A DNA stretch of 55,758 nucleotides, from positions 1,259 to 57,016 of the forward strand of contig DDKN01000080.1 in NCBI GenBank assembly GCA_002339725.1. The letters are read 5' to 3'. The notes beneath the pieces are model-generated. The model ran no database searches. It was given only the letters and a program-made list of their open reading frames with translations, and was not told the DNA's origin. Source of the stretch: Thiobacillus sp. UBA2597. Lineage in GTDB: Bacteria > Pseudomonadota > Gammaproteobacteria > Burkholderiales > Thiobacillaceae. Shown one piece after another: positions 44,174 through 52,233 of this stretch; positions within the stretch are counted from its first letter, which is position 1, and each line of letters begins with the position of its first letter. Both the position numbers and the translations under genes were made by a program.

Positions 44174-46225
44174 ATGAATGCGCATACCCCGAACCCCCTG
44201 CTGGATTTTTCCGGCCTGCCCCGTTTCACCGACATCCGCCCCGACCATGTCGGCCCCGCCATCGACCAGCTGCTCGCCGAAAACCGTGCCTTGGTGGCGC
44301 AGCTGGCCGCCAGTGCCGAGGCGCCGACCTGGGCCAACTTCGTCGAGCCCCTGGAGGACGCCAACGAGCGGCTGTCGCGCGCCTGGGGCCAGGTCTCGCA
44401 CCTGCACTCGGTGATGGACAGCCCCGAGCTGCGCGAGGCCTACAACGCCAAGCTGCCCGAGGTGACCCAGTACTACGCCGAACTCTCCCAGCACGAGGGG
44501 CTGTATGCCAAGTTCAAGGCCCTGGCCGCAAGTCCCGCCTATGGCTGGCTCAGCCCGGCGCAGAAAAAGGTGGTCGAGAACGAGCTGCGCGACTTCCGCC
44601 TGGGCGGCGCCGAGCTGCCGGACGCCAAAAAGGCGCGCTTCATGCAAATCCAGGAAGAACTGGCCAAGCTTTCGGCCAAATTCGAGGAGAACCTGCTCGA
44701 CGCCACCAATGCCTATGCCCGTTACGTCGAGGACGAAGCGGAACTGGCCGGGCTGCCGGCCGACGTGATCGAGGCCGCGCGCGAAGCGGCCGGCAAGGAT
44801 GGCAGGCCCGGCTGGAAGCTCACCCTGCGCGCGCCCTCCTATCTGCCCGTCATGCAGTTCTGCGACAACCGGGCCTTACGCGAGGAGCTCTACCGCGCCT
44901 ACGTCACCCGCGCCTCGGAATTCGGCCCGGCCGAACTCGACAACACCCCTCTGATCGCGCAGATCGTCCGGCTGCGGCGCGAAGCGGCCCAGCTTCTGGG
45001 CTACCGGAACTACGCCGAGGTCTCCCTGGTGCCCAAGATGGCCGAGCGGCCCGAGCAGGTGCTGGATTTTCTGAACCAGCTGGCCGCACGCGCCAAGCCC
45101 TTCGGCGAGCGCGACATGCGCGAGCTGCGCGAATTCGCCGCCAGGGAGCTGGGCATGACGGATCTGGCCGCCTGGGATATCGCCTGGGCCTCGGAAAAAC
45201 TGCGCCAGGCCCGCTATGCCTTCTCCGAGCAGGAGGTGAAGCAGTACTTCCCCGAGCCCAAGGTGGTGGCCGGCCTGTTCAAGCTGATCGAGACCCTGTA
45301 CGGCCTGAGCATCCAGGCCACGCCAGCGCCGGTCTGGGACGCCGACGTGCGCTTCTATTCCATTCATGACCGGACGGGCCAGCTGCTCGGCCAGTTCTAT
45401 CTCGACCTCTATGCGCGCGAGACCAAGCGCGGCGGCGCCTGGATGGACGACGCCATCTGCCGGCGCCGCAAGGGCGACACCATCCAGACCCCGGTGGCCT
45501 ATCTCAACTGCAATTTTTCACGCCCGGTCGGCAACAAACCCGCCCTGTTCACCCACGACGAGGTGATCACCCTGTTCCACGAGTTCGGCCATGGTCTGCA
45601 TCATCTTTTGACCCGGGTGGAGGAACTGGGGGTCTCCGGCATCAACGGCGTGGAGTGGGATGCCGTGGAACTGCCCTCGCAGTTCATGGAGAATTTCTGC
45701 TGGGAATGGGATGTGCTCAAACACATGACCGGCCATGTCGACACCGGCGCGCCGCTGCCCCGGGCGCTGTTCGACAAGATGCTGGCGGCCAAGAACTTCC
45801 AGGCCGGCATGCAGACTTTGCGCCAGATCGAGTTCGCCCTGTTCGACATGCATCTGCATTACGACTTCGACCCGGATGCCGGCAAGACCGCCCTGCAATT
45901 GCTGAACGCGATCCGCCAACAGGTGGCCGTGGTGCTCCCGCCCGACTACAACCGCTTCCCCAACAACTTCTCGCACATCTTCGCCGGCGGCTATGCGGCG
46001 GGCTACTATAGCTACAAGTGGGCCGAGGTGCTGTCGGCCGACGCCTACAGCCTGTTCGAGGAAGACGGGGTGCTCAACCCCGAAACCGGGCACCGCTTCT
46101 GGAGCGAGATTTTGGGGGTGGGCGGCTCGCGCGCGGCGCTCGAATCCTTCATCGCCTTCCGCGGCCGGGAACCTACCCTCGACGCCCTGTTGCGGCACAA
46201 TGGCATGATCGAAACCACCCCCTAG
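44174..46225 (+). CDS. prlC: oligopeptidase A (M3 family metallopeptidase)
   Basis: Cytoplasmic zinc peptidase that degrades short peptides, including released signal peptides. The 683 residues match the OpdA/PrlC length, with the zinc motif HEFGHGLHH near residue 470 and a conserved C-terminal region (FAGGYAAGYYSYKWAEVLSA). N-terminal FTDIRPDHVGPAIDQLLAEN is also typical. No signal peptide. The next gene follows closely. Confidence 0.96.
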   Translation: MNAHTPNPLLDFSGLPRFTDIRPDHVGPAIDQLLAENRALVAQLAASAEAPTWANFVEPLEDANERLSRAWGQVSHLHSVMDSPELREAYNAKLPEVTQYYAELSQHEGLYAKFKALAASPAYGWLSPAQKKVVENELRDFRLGGAELPDAKKARFMQIQEELAKLSAKFEENLLDATNAYARYVEDEAELAGLPADVIEAAREAAGKDGRPGWKLTLRAPSYLPVMQFCDNRALREELYRAYVTRASEFGPAELDNTPLIAQIVRLRREAAQLLGYRNYAEVSLVPKMAERPEQVLDFLNQLAARAKPFGERDMRELREFAARELGMTDLAAWDIAWASEKLRQARYAFSEQEVKQYFPEPKVVAGLFKLIETLYGLSIQATPAPVWDADVRFYSIHDRTGQLLGQFYLDLYARETKRGGAWMDDAICRRRKGDTIQTPVAYLNCNFSRPVGNKPALFTHDEVITLFHEFGHGLHHLLTRVEELGVSGINGVEWDAVELPSQFMENFCWEWDVLKHMTGHVDTGAPLPRALFDKMLAAKNFQAGMQTLRQIEFALFDMHLHYDFDPDAGKTALQLLNAIRQQVAVVLPPDYNRFPNNFSHIFAGGYAAGYYSYKWAEVLSADAYSLFEEDGVLNPETGHRFWSEILGVGGSRAALESFIAFRGREPTLDALLRHNGMIETTP

Positions 46226-46234
46226 GAGATGGCG

Positions 46235-46699
46235 ATGGCGCGATGGTTCTGGCTGGGCTTGCTCTGGGTTCCCTTCGTCACCCAGGCGGCGGAGATGTAC
46301 CGCTGGGTCAGCCCGACCGGCGTCGTCACCTACTCCGATTCGCCGCCGCCGGCCGGCGTGCTGGCACCCGGCCGCATCCATCGGGAGAGCGGCCCGGTCC
46401 CGGCCGCGCCGGGTCAGGAAAAGGTCCCGGTCGTGCTCTACGCCTTCGACTGTGGCCCGATCTGCACCAACGCCATGACCTGGCTGGCCGAGCGCGGCAT
46501 CGCCTACAGCCTGAAGAATCCCCAGACCGAGCTCGACAGCGCCAACGAACTGCAGCAGCTCACCGGCGCCATGGAGGTGCCGGTGCTCAAGGTCGGCAGC
46601 CAGCACTACAAAGGTTTCGAGCCGGCCAACTGGACGAAGCTGTTGACCGGGGCCGGCTATAGCGTGCGCAGCCCGGCCACTAAAGCCAAACCCGATTAA
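46235..46699 (+). CDS. exported DUF4124/glutaredoxin-like protein
   Basis: A 154-residue protein. The ATG at 46235 is chosen because AGGAG (46224-46228) directly abuts an earlier ATG at 46229, which would leave no spacing. A signal peptide (MARWFWLGLLWVPFVTQAAE) leads into a short DUF4124-like segment (MYRWVSPTGVVTYSDSPPPA), then a glutaredoxin-like fold with the motif FDCGPICTNAMTWLAERGI and the cis-Pro segment MEVPVLKVG. The CGPIC spacing (C-x3-C) departs from the usual CxxC. Probably a periplasmic thiol protein. Its stop codon lies inside a 21-bp inverted repeat. Confidence 0.85.
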   Translation: MARWFWLGLLWVPFVTQAAEMYRWVSPTGVVTYSDSPPPAGVLAPGRIHRESGPVPAAPGQEKVPVVLYAFDCGPICTNAMTWLAERGIAYSLKNPQTELDSANELQQLTGAMEVPVLKVGSQHYKGFEPANWTKLLTGAGYSVRSPATKAKPD

Positions 46700-46929
46700 C
46701 CGCAAAGGGCGCAAAGCGGTTTAACTGTTGGGCGGCAGGGCGGATACGCCGATGCCCGCTACCGAAGACCGGCCCCAGACAGGATCGGGCACCTCGAAAA
46801 ACCCGTTATTTCCGCGCAGGTGGCAATCCAGGCCCTGGTTTACCGGGCTTCCGCCGGCGCGGGAGCGCCGATACGAGGATTTTTCGAGGTACCGGTTTTC
46901 TTTGTGTCCTTTGCGCCCTTTGCGGTTAA
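46696..46929. repeat. 234-bp element with 21-bp perfect terminal inverted repeats
   Basis: The left end 46696-46716 (TTAACCGCAAAGGGCGCAAA plus G) is the exact reverse complement of 46909-46929. Inside, ACCTCGAAAAA and TTTTTCGAGGT (around 46792 and 46880) form a second, nested inverted repeat. There is no coding frame worth naming. The ends both finish in TTAA, which may be a target duplication or part of the repeat. It fills nearly all of the gap between the glutaredoxin-like gene and xth. It looks like a MITE or large REP-type element. Confidence 0.75.
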
Positions 46930-46946
46930 TGCTTTAATCCCCCGCC

Positions 46947-47711
46947 ATGAAACTCGCCACCTGGAACGTCAATTCCCTCAAGGTCCGCCTGCCCCATCTG
47001 CTCGACTGGCTGAATCAGACCCGGGCCGACGTGGTCTGCCTGCAGGAGACCAAGACCGAGGACGCCAACTTCCCCCGCGCCGAGATCGAGGCGGCGGGTT
47101 ATCACGTCGCCTTTGCCGGCCAGAAGACCTACAACGGCGTCGCCATCCTGAGCCGCCAGCCCCTGCAGGAGGTGCAGGTCGGCATCCCCGGCCTGGCCGA
47201 CGAACAGAAGCGGGTGCTCGCCGCCAGCGTGGGTAGCCTGCGCGTCATCAACCTGTACGTGCCCAACGGCCAGAGCGTCGATTCCGACAAATACCAGTAC
47301 AAACTCAACTGGCTGGAGGCCCTGGCCGACTGGCTGCAGGCGGAACTCGCCCGGCACCCGGAGCTGGCCGTGCTGGGCGACTTCAATATCGCGCCGGAGG
47401 ACCGCGACGTTTACGACCCCATCGCCTGGCAAGGCCAGGTGCTCTGCTCGGAACCGGAACGCGCCCACTTTCGCGCCCTGCTCGAACTCGGCCTGAAGGA
47501 TGGCTTCCGCCTGTTCGAGCAGCCGGAGAAGAGCTATTCCTGGTGGGACTATCGTCAGGGCGCCTTCCGCCGCAACCTGGGCCTGCGCATCGACCACATC
47601 CTGCTGTCCCAGCCACTGGCCGAACGCTGCACCGCCTGCACCATCGACACCGCCCCGCGCCGGCTGGAACGCCCCTCCGACCACGCCCCGGTGGTGGCCG
47701 AGATCGGCTGA
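46947..47711 (+). CDS. xth: exodeoxyribonuclease III
   Basis: AP endonuclease and 3'-5' exonuclease of base-excision repair. The 254 residues have the family's ordered motifs: KLATWNVNSLKVRLPHLLDW, LQETKTED with the metal Glu, NLYVPNGQ, GDFNIAPEDRDVYDP, and the catalytic end RLERPSDHAPVV. Length fits the short ExoIII class. It starts 17 bp after the inverted-repeat element. Confidence 0.97.
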   Translation: MKLATWNVNSLKVRLPHLLDWLNQTRADVVCLQETKTEDANFPRAEIEAAGYHVAFAGQKTYNGVAILSRQPLQEVQVGIPGLADEQKRVLAASVGSLRVINLYVPNGQSVDSDKYQYKLNWLEALADWLQAELARHPELAVLGDFNIAPEDRDVYDPIAWQGQVLCSEPERAHFRALLELGLKDGFRLFEQPEKSYSWWDYRQGAFRRNLGLRIDHILLSQPLAERCTACTIDTAPRRLERPSDHAPVVAEIG

Positions 47712-47777
47712 CTTCGCACCCCTCCCCCCCTCGCGCGAAAGGCAGTAACGCCGGTGCTGGCCCCGGCTTCGCCGTAA

Positions 47778-47875
47778 CCCCCTCCCCCGCTTGCGGGGGA
47801 AGCAGCGGCTTTGAGCAGGTCAACCTGTCGGAGGCGAATCCCCCTCCCCCGCTTGCGGGGGAGGCAGGGAGGGGG
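47778..47875. repeat. paired palindromic repeats between xth and nrdJ
   Basis: A palindrome-rich unit beginning CCCCCTCCCCCGCTTGCGGG occurs at 47778 and again at 47840 (22 identical bases, 62 bp apart). The second is followed by a complementary GGGAGGGGG tail. Another GC-rich fragment (CACCCCTCCCCCCCTCGCGC) lies at about 47717. The 375-bp gap 47712-48086 holds these repeats and then the nrdJ control region; no gene is seen. Confidence 0.75.
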
Positions 47876-47964
47876 ACCGACACCTCTCCCCGCCCTGACC
47901 CGCCCCCTCGATGAGGCGGGGAGTCGCCGTAGGCCAGGCCGCATATACTCAAATTGCATTCGGC

Positions 47965-47978
47965 TTGACCCGGGTCAA
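47965..47978. promoter_or_regulatory. FNR-like palindrome upstream of nrdJ
   Basis: TTGACCCGGGTCAA is a perfect 14-bp palindrome with the TTGAC-N4-GTCAA layout of CRP/FNR-family sites. If centred at -41.5, as in class II activation, transcription would begin near 48013. Oxygen or nitric-oxide control of nrdJ is inferred from the pattern. Confidence 0.55.
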
Positions 47979-47995
47979 TTTTTTCGCCTAGCCGC

Positions 47996-48011
47996 AGCCT
48001 TTATTTAGTGC
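47996..48011. promoter_or_regulatory. NrdR-like box 1
   Basis: AGCCTTTATTTAGTGC matches about 11 of 16 positions of the remembered NrdR consensus (acaCwAtATaTwGtgt). It would overlap the -10 region and lies exactly 32 bp, centre to centre, from box 2. Confidence 0.5.
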
Positions 48012-48027
48012 TAAGGTTTGCCGATAA

Positions 48028-48043
48028 ACGCTATATCTAGCGC
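48028..48043. promoter_or_regulatory. NrdR-like box 2
   Basis: ACGCTATATCTAGCGC is a near-perfect palindrome fitting the NrdR box core CTATATCTAG. NrdR represses ribonucleotide reductase genes from paired boxes spaced about three helical turns apart, as here. Confidence 0.7.
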
Positions 48044-48086
48044 AATTCGCGGCGCGGGCCCACCGAGCCGAGCACAGGAGACCGCC

Positions 48087-51000
48087 ATGCAAAACGCCTT
48101 ATTCCCCGAACTGGAGGAGCAGGAGATCTCGAGAGAGGTTCTGCTGGAGAAATACGCCAAGGGCGATGAAAAAACGGTGACCGACGTGCGCCAGCGCGTC
48201 GCGCGCGCCCTGGCCTCGGTCGAGGCCAAGGAGAAACGCTCGATCTGGGAGCACCTGTTCTTCAAGGCCATGGAGGCGGGCTTCATTCCGGCCGGCCGCA
48301 TCAATTCGGCCGCCGGCACCGAGCTGCAGGCCACGTTGATCAACTGTTTCGTGCAGCCGGTGGGCGACTCCATTTCGGGCGAGTCCGAAGGCCGGCCCGG
48401 CATCTACGCCGCCCTGCAGGAGGCGGCCGAGACCATGCGCCGGGGCGGCGGCGTCGGCTACGACTTCTCCAGCATCCGGCCCAAGGGCGCCCTGGTCAAG
48501 GGCACCCATTCGCGCGCCAGCGGCCCGGTCTCCTACATGCGGGTGTTCGACCGTTCGTGCGAGACCGTGGAATCGGCCGGCTCCCGGCGCGGCGCCCAGA
48601 TGGGCGTGTTGCGCTGCGACCACCCGGACATCGAGGACTTCATCCACGCCAAGGACCAGGGCGACCTGAAGAACTTCAACATCTCGGTCGGCGTGACCGA
48701 TGCCTTCATGCAGGCCGTGGCCGACGACAGCGAGGCCGAGCTGGTGCACCGCGCCGAGCCGATCGACGAGCAGAAGGCCGCCGGCGCCTACCAGCGCGAG
48801 GACGGCATGTGGGTCTATCGCAAGATCCGCGCGCGCGACCTGTGGACCCAGATCATGGCCTCGACCTACGATCATGCCGAGCCGGGCGTGCTCTTTCTCG
48901 ACCGCATCAACAAGGACAACAACCTCTATTACTGCGAGACCATCGAGGCGACCAATCCGTGCGTGACGGCGGATACCTGGGTCATGACGGCCCAGGGCGC
49001 ACGCCAGGTGGGCGAACTGATCGGCAAGCCGTTCGACGCCATCCTCGATGGCAAGCCTTATCCAACCGAATCGGCCGGCTTTTTCGCGACCGGCATCAAA
49101 CCGGTGCTTCGATTGCGCACCCGCGAAGGCCATACCCTGCGCCTGACGCATGATCACCCGGTACGCAAGGTCAGCCGGCGCACGCGCTACCTGACGCACA
49201 GCGAATGGTGCGATGCCGGTTCGCTCAAGCCCGGCGATGAAATCGTGCTGAACAATCATCGCGCCCTCGCCGGCTGGGAAGGCCACGGCACGGCGGAAGA
49301 AGGTTATCTGCTGGGCCTGCTCATCGGCGATGGCTGGCTGGGTCGGGACAAGGCCGTGCTTTCCGTCTGGGCGCCCGAACTCAAGGTGGTGGGCAGCGAC
49401 ACCCTCCACGAAAACCACAGCGCCACCGGCATCATGCAGGCCGCCATGCAGGCCATCGCCACCCTGCCGCACCGCGCCGATTTCCGAGGCTGGCAACGGC
49501 CGCTCACCGGCAATGGCGAATGCCGTTTGGCCTCGGCCGCGCTGCGCGATCTGGCCTTCGCCTATGGCGCAGCGCCAAACCACAAGACCATCACACCCCG
49601 GATGGAGGCAGGCTCTTCCGAGTTTTGCCGCGCCCTGTTGCGCGGTTTGTTCGATGCCGACGGCTCGGTGCAAGGCACCCAGGACAAAGGCGTCAGCATA
49701 CGCCTGAGCCAGGCCAGCGCATCCCTTTTGCAGGCCGTCCAGCGCATGTTGCTGCGTCTGGGCATCAATAGCACGCTTTATCGCGAACGCCGCCCGGCCG
49801 ACAGATCATGGCTGCCCGATGGCAAGGGCGGTCGGCGCGAGTATCCGCGGCAGCCGATCCACGACCTCGTCATCAGTGGAGACAATCTGAGCCTGTTTGC
49901 AGAGCGTGTTGGTTTTGCCGATACCGCCAAGGCCGAAAAGCTGGCGGCATTGCTGGGCAGCTACAAGCGTCAGTTGAACCGCGAGCGTTTCATCGCCACC
50001 GTCGAATCCCTGCAAGAGGATGGCATCGAGCCCGTCTACGATGTCACCGTAGCCGACCTGCACGCCTTCGATGCCAACGGGCTGTATGTGCACAATTGCG
50101 CCGAGCAGCCCCTGCCCCCCTACGGCTGCTGCTGCCTCGGCTCGATCAATCTCACCCGCTTCGTCAAATACCCCTTCGCGCCCGAGGCCGAGTTCGACTA
50201 CGAGGCGTTCGGCAAGGTGATCCCGGTCTCCATCCGCATGCTCGACAACGTGCTGGAGCTGACCGCCTGGCCGCTGGAGAAGCAGCACGACGAGGCCATG
50301 GCCAAGCGCCGGGTCGGCCTGGGTTTCACCGGCCTGGGCGACACCCTGGTCATGCTCGGCCTGCGCTACAACAGCGCCGAGGCGCGCGCCTTCGCCGCCC
50401 GGGTCTCCGAGTTCATGCGCGACAGCGCCTACCGCGCCTCGGTCGACCTGGCCAGCGAGCGCGGTGCCTTCCCGCTGTTCAACGCCGACCTCTATCTCTC
50501 CGGCGGCAACTTCGCCAGCCGCCTGCCGCAGGAGATCAAGGACCTGATCCGGCGCCATGGCATCCGCAACTCGCACCTGCTGTCGATCGCGCCCACCGGC
50601 ACCATCTCGCTTGCCTTCGCCGACAATGCCAGCAACGGCATCGAGCCGCCCTTCTCCTGGGCCTACACCCGCAAGAAGCGCACGCCCGAGGGCGACTTCA
50701 AGGAGCATCAGGTCGAGGACCACGCCTACCGCGTCTACCGGGAGCAGGGCGGCGACATGGCACACCTGCCGCCCGCCTTCGTCACCGCGCTGGAGATCTC
50801 CGCCCAGGACCACATGGAGATGGTCGCCGCCGTGGCGCCCTACATCGACTCGAGCATCTCCAAGACGGTGAACGTGCCGGAAGACTATCCCTACGTCGAT
50901 TTCGAGAACCTCTACTTCGCCGCCTGGAAGGCGGGCCTCAAGGGCCTGGCCACCTACCGGCCCAACGCCGTGCTCGGCAGCGTGCTCTCGGTCGAGCCGG

Positions 51001-52067
51001 CCAAGGCTGCGCCGCAGGACTTCGTCACCGCCGACGTCAACCGCCGGATCGAGATCAAGAGCATCCCGGCCCCCGTGCTGGAAAGCCTGAAGTGGCCGGG
51101 CCGGCCGCGCCTGCCCGGCGGCAACCCGGCCTGGAGCTACATGATCGAATGCGCCCACGGCAGCTTCGCCATCTTCGTCGGCCACGTGGTCAACGGCGGC
51201 GGGCGCGCCTTCCCGTTCGAGGTGTGGGCCAATGGCGCCGAGCAGCCGCGCGGCATCGGCGCCCTGGCCAAGACCCTGTCCATGGACATGCGTGCCAACG
51301 ACCGCGCCTGGCTGAAACTGAAACTCGACACCCTGGCCAAGACGCGCGGCGACGACGCCTGCGCCATCCCCATGCCGCCCGACGGCGAGCCGCGCCAGGT
51401 GCCCAGCATCGTCTCCGCCTTCGCCCAGATCGTGCGCTGGCGCCTGGAAGAACTGCACGCCCTCGACGTCGACGGCCCCACCCCCGTGCTCGACGCCCTG
51501 TTCAGCCTGAAGGAGCCCAAGACCGGCACCGACGGCACCCTGTCCTGGACCGTGGATGTGTTGAACCCCGCGGCGGGCGACGACTTCGTGGTCGGCCTGA
51601 AGGAGATCACCCTGCCCGACGGCGTCACCCGGCCCTATTCGGTCTGGCTCTCGGGCGAATACCCGCGCGCCCTGGACGGCCTGTGCAAGATCCTCTCCCT
51701 GGACATGCGCGTGCTCGACCCGGCCTGGATCGGCATGAAGCTGAGAAAGCTGCTGGACTACCCCGAGCCCCTGGGCGACTTCATGGCCAAGGTGCCCGGC
51801 AGCGAGAAAAGCCAGACCTGGCCCTCCACCATCGCCTACGTCGCACGGCTCATCATCCACCGCTACGCCATGCTCGGCATCCTCACCGAGGAAGGCTACC
51901 CGGTGAAACAGATGGGTATCCTGGAAGCCCCGGAAACCGGCGAGCCCGCGCTTGGCGTGCCGGTGATGAAAGGCGCCCGCTGCAAGGAATGCGGCAACGA
52001 CACCGTAATCAAGAAGGACGGCTGCGACTTCTGCACGGCGTGCGGGGCGGTGGGGGCTTGCGGCTAA
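48087..52067 (+). CDS. nrdJ: B12-dependent (class II) ribonucleotide reductase, intein-containing
   Basis: Makes deoxyribonucleotides with adenosylcobalamin, independent of oxygen. The frame codes 1326 residues; removing the 379-residue intein (292-670) leaves 947. The ATG at 48087 follows AGGAG. The extein has INCFVQPVGDSI (first redox Cys), RGGGVGYDFSSIRPKG, the catalytic motif NP-intein-CAEQPLPPYG, GSINLTRF and SIAPTGTISLAF. The C-terminal third has two related units (about 1017-1130 and 1151-1270) and a zinc-ribbon-like end CKECGNDTVIKKDGCDFC, then TACGAVGACG. Extein residue C671 is the radical-bearing cysteine by family homology. It is preceded by FNR- and NrdR-like sites. Confidence 0.95.
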   Translation: MQNALFPELEEQEISREVLLEKYAKGDEKTVTDVRQRVARALASVEAKEKRSIWEHLFFKAMEAGFIPAGRINSAAGTELQATLINCFVQPVGDSISGESEGRPGIYAALQEAAETMRRGGGVGYDFSSIRPKGALVKGTHSRASGPVSYMRVFDRSCETVESAGSRRGAQMGVLRCDHPDIEDFIHAKDQGDLKNFNISVGVTDAFMQAVADDSEAELVHRAEPIDEQKAAGAYQREDGMWVYRKIRARDLWTQIMASTYDHAEPGVLFLDRINKDNNLYYCETIEATNPCVTADTWVMTAQGARQVGELIGKPFDAILDGKPYPTESAGFFATGIKPVLRLRTREGHTLRLTHDHPVRKVSRRTRYLTHSEWCDAGSLKPGDEIVLNNHRALAGWEGHGTAEEGYLLGLLIGDGWLGRDKAVLSVWAPELKVVGSDTLHENHSATGIMQAAMQAIATLPHRADFRGWQRPLTGNGECRLASAALRDLAFAYGAAPNHKTITPRMEAGSSEFCRALLRGLFDADGSVQGTQDKGVSIRLSQASASLLQAVQRMLLRLGINSTLYRERRPADRSWLPDGKGGRREYPRQPIHDLVISGDNLSLFAERVGFADTAKAEKLAALLGSYKRQLNRERFIATVESLQEDGIEPVYDVTVADLHAFDANGLYVHNCAEQPLPPYGCCCLGSINLTRFVKYPFAPEAEFDYEAFGKVIPVSIRMLDNVLELTAWPLEKQHDEAMAKRRVGLGFTGLGDTLVMLGLRYNSAEARAFAARVSEFMRDSAYRASVDLASERGAFPLFNADLYLSGGNFASRLPQEIKDLIRRHGIRNSHLLSIAPTGTISLAFADNASNGIEPPFSWAYTRKKRTPEGDFKEHQVEDHAYRVYREQGGDMAHLPPAFVTALEISAQDHMEMVAAVAPYIDSSISKTVNVPEDYPYVDFENLYFAAWKAGLKGLATYRPNAVLGSVLSVEPAKAAPQDFVTADVNRRIEIKSIPAPVLESLKWPGRPRLPGGNPAWSYMIECAHGSFAIFVGHVVNGGGRAFPFEVWANGAEQPRGIGALAKTLSMDMRANDRAWLKLKLDTLAKTRGDDACAIPMPPDGEPRQVPSIVSAFAQIVRWRLEELHALDVDGPTPVLDALFSLKEPKTGTDGTLSWTVDVLNPAAGDDFVVGLKEITLPDGVTRPYSVWLSGEYPRALDGLCKILSLDMRVLDPAWIGMKLRKLLDYPEPLGDFMAKVPGSEKSQTWPSTIAYVARLIIHRYAMLGILTEEGYPVKQMGILEAPETGEPALGVPVMKGARCKECGNDTVIKKDGCDFCTACGAVGACG
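48960..50096 (+). other. intein with LAGLIDADG homing endonuclease in nrdJ
   Basis: In-frame protein-splicing element of 379 residues, inserted between NP and C in the NPC(A)EQ motif. Block A is CVTADTWVMTAQG with Cys1. Block B is GHTLRLTHDHPV with the TxxH-type motif. Block F is VYDVTVADLHAFDANGLYVH, and block G is VHN followed by Cys+1. Two LAGLIDADG motifs, GYLLGLLIGDGWLG and LLRGLFDADGSV, both keep their acidic residue, so the endonuclease may be active. No frameshift or stop is present. Boundaries are set by Cys1 (48960-48962) and the terminal His-Asn (50091-50096). Confidence 0.93.
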
Positions 52068-52143
52068 AACATGACGGGGCCGGGCGGCCTCGCGCCCAAC
52101 GAGCATATAAAGCCCCACCTGCTCGGCAAGCCGTGGATAACCC

Positions 52144-52176
52144 CTGGCTTCCCGCTTTCGCTGGAATGACAACGGG
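52144..52176. repeat. dispersed CCCGCTTTCGC-type repeat
   Basis: CTGGCTTCCCGCTTTCGCTG then GAATGACAACGGG. It is an imperfect copy of the palindrome TTCCCGCTTTCGCGGGAATGAC, which is common in proteobacterial genomes. It sits in the gap between nrdJ and the SLATT gene. Confidence 0.65.
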
Positions 52177-52233
52177 GGCGATGACGGCAATCGCCGCGCT
52201 ATACTGGGCTCGACAACCCCACGGGAGCCCACC

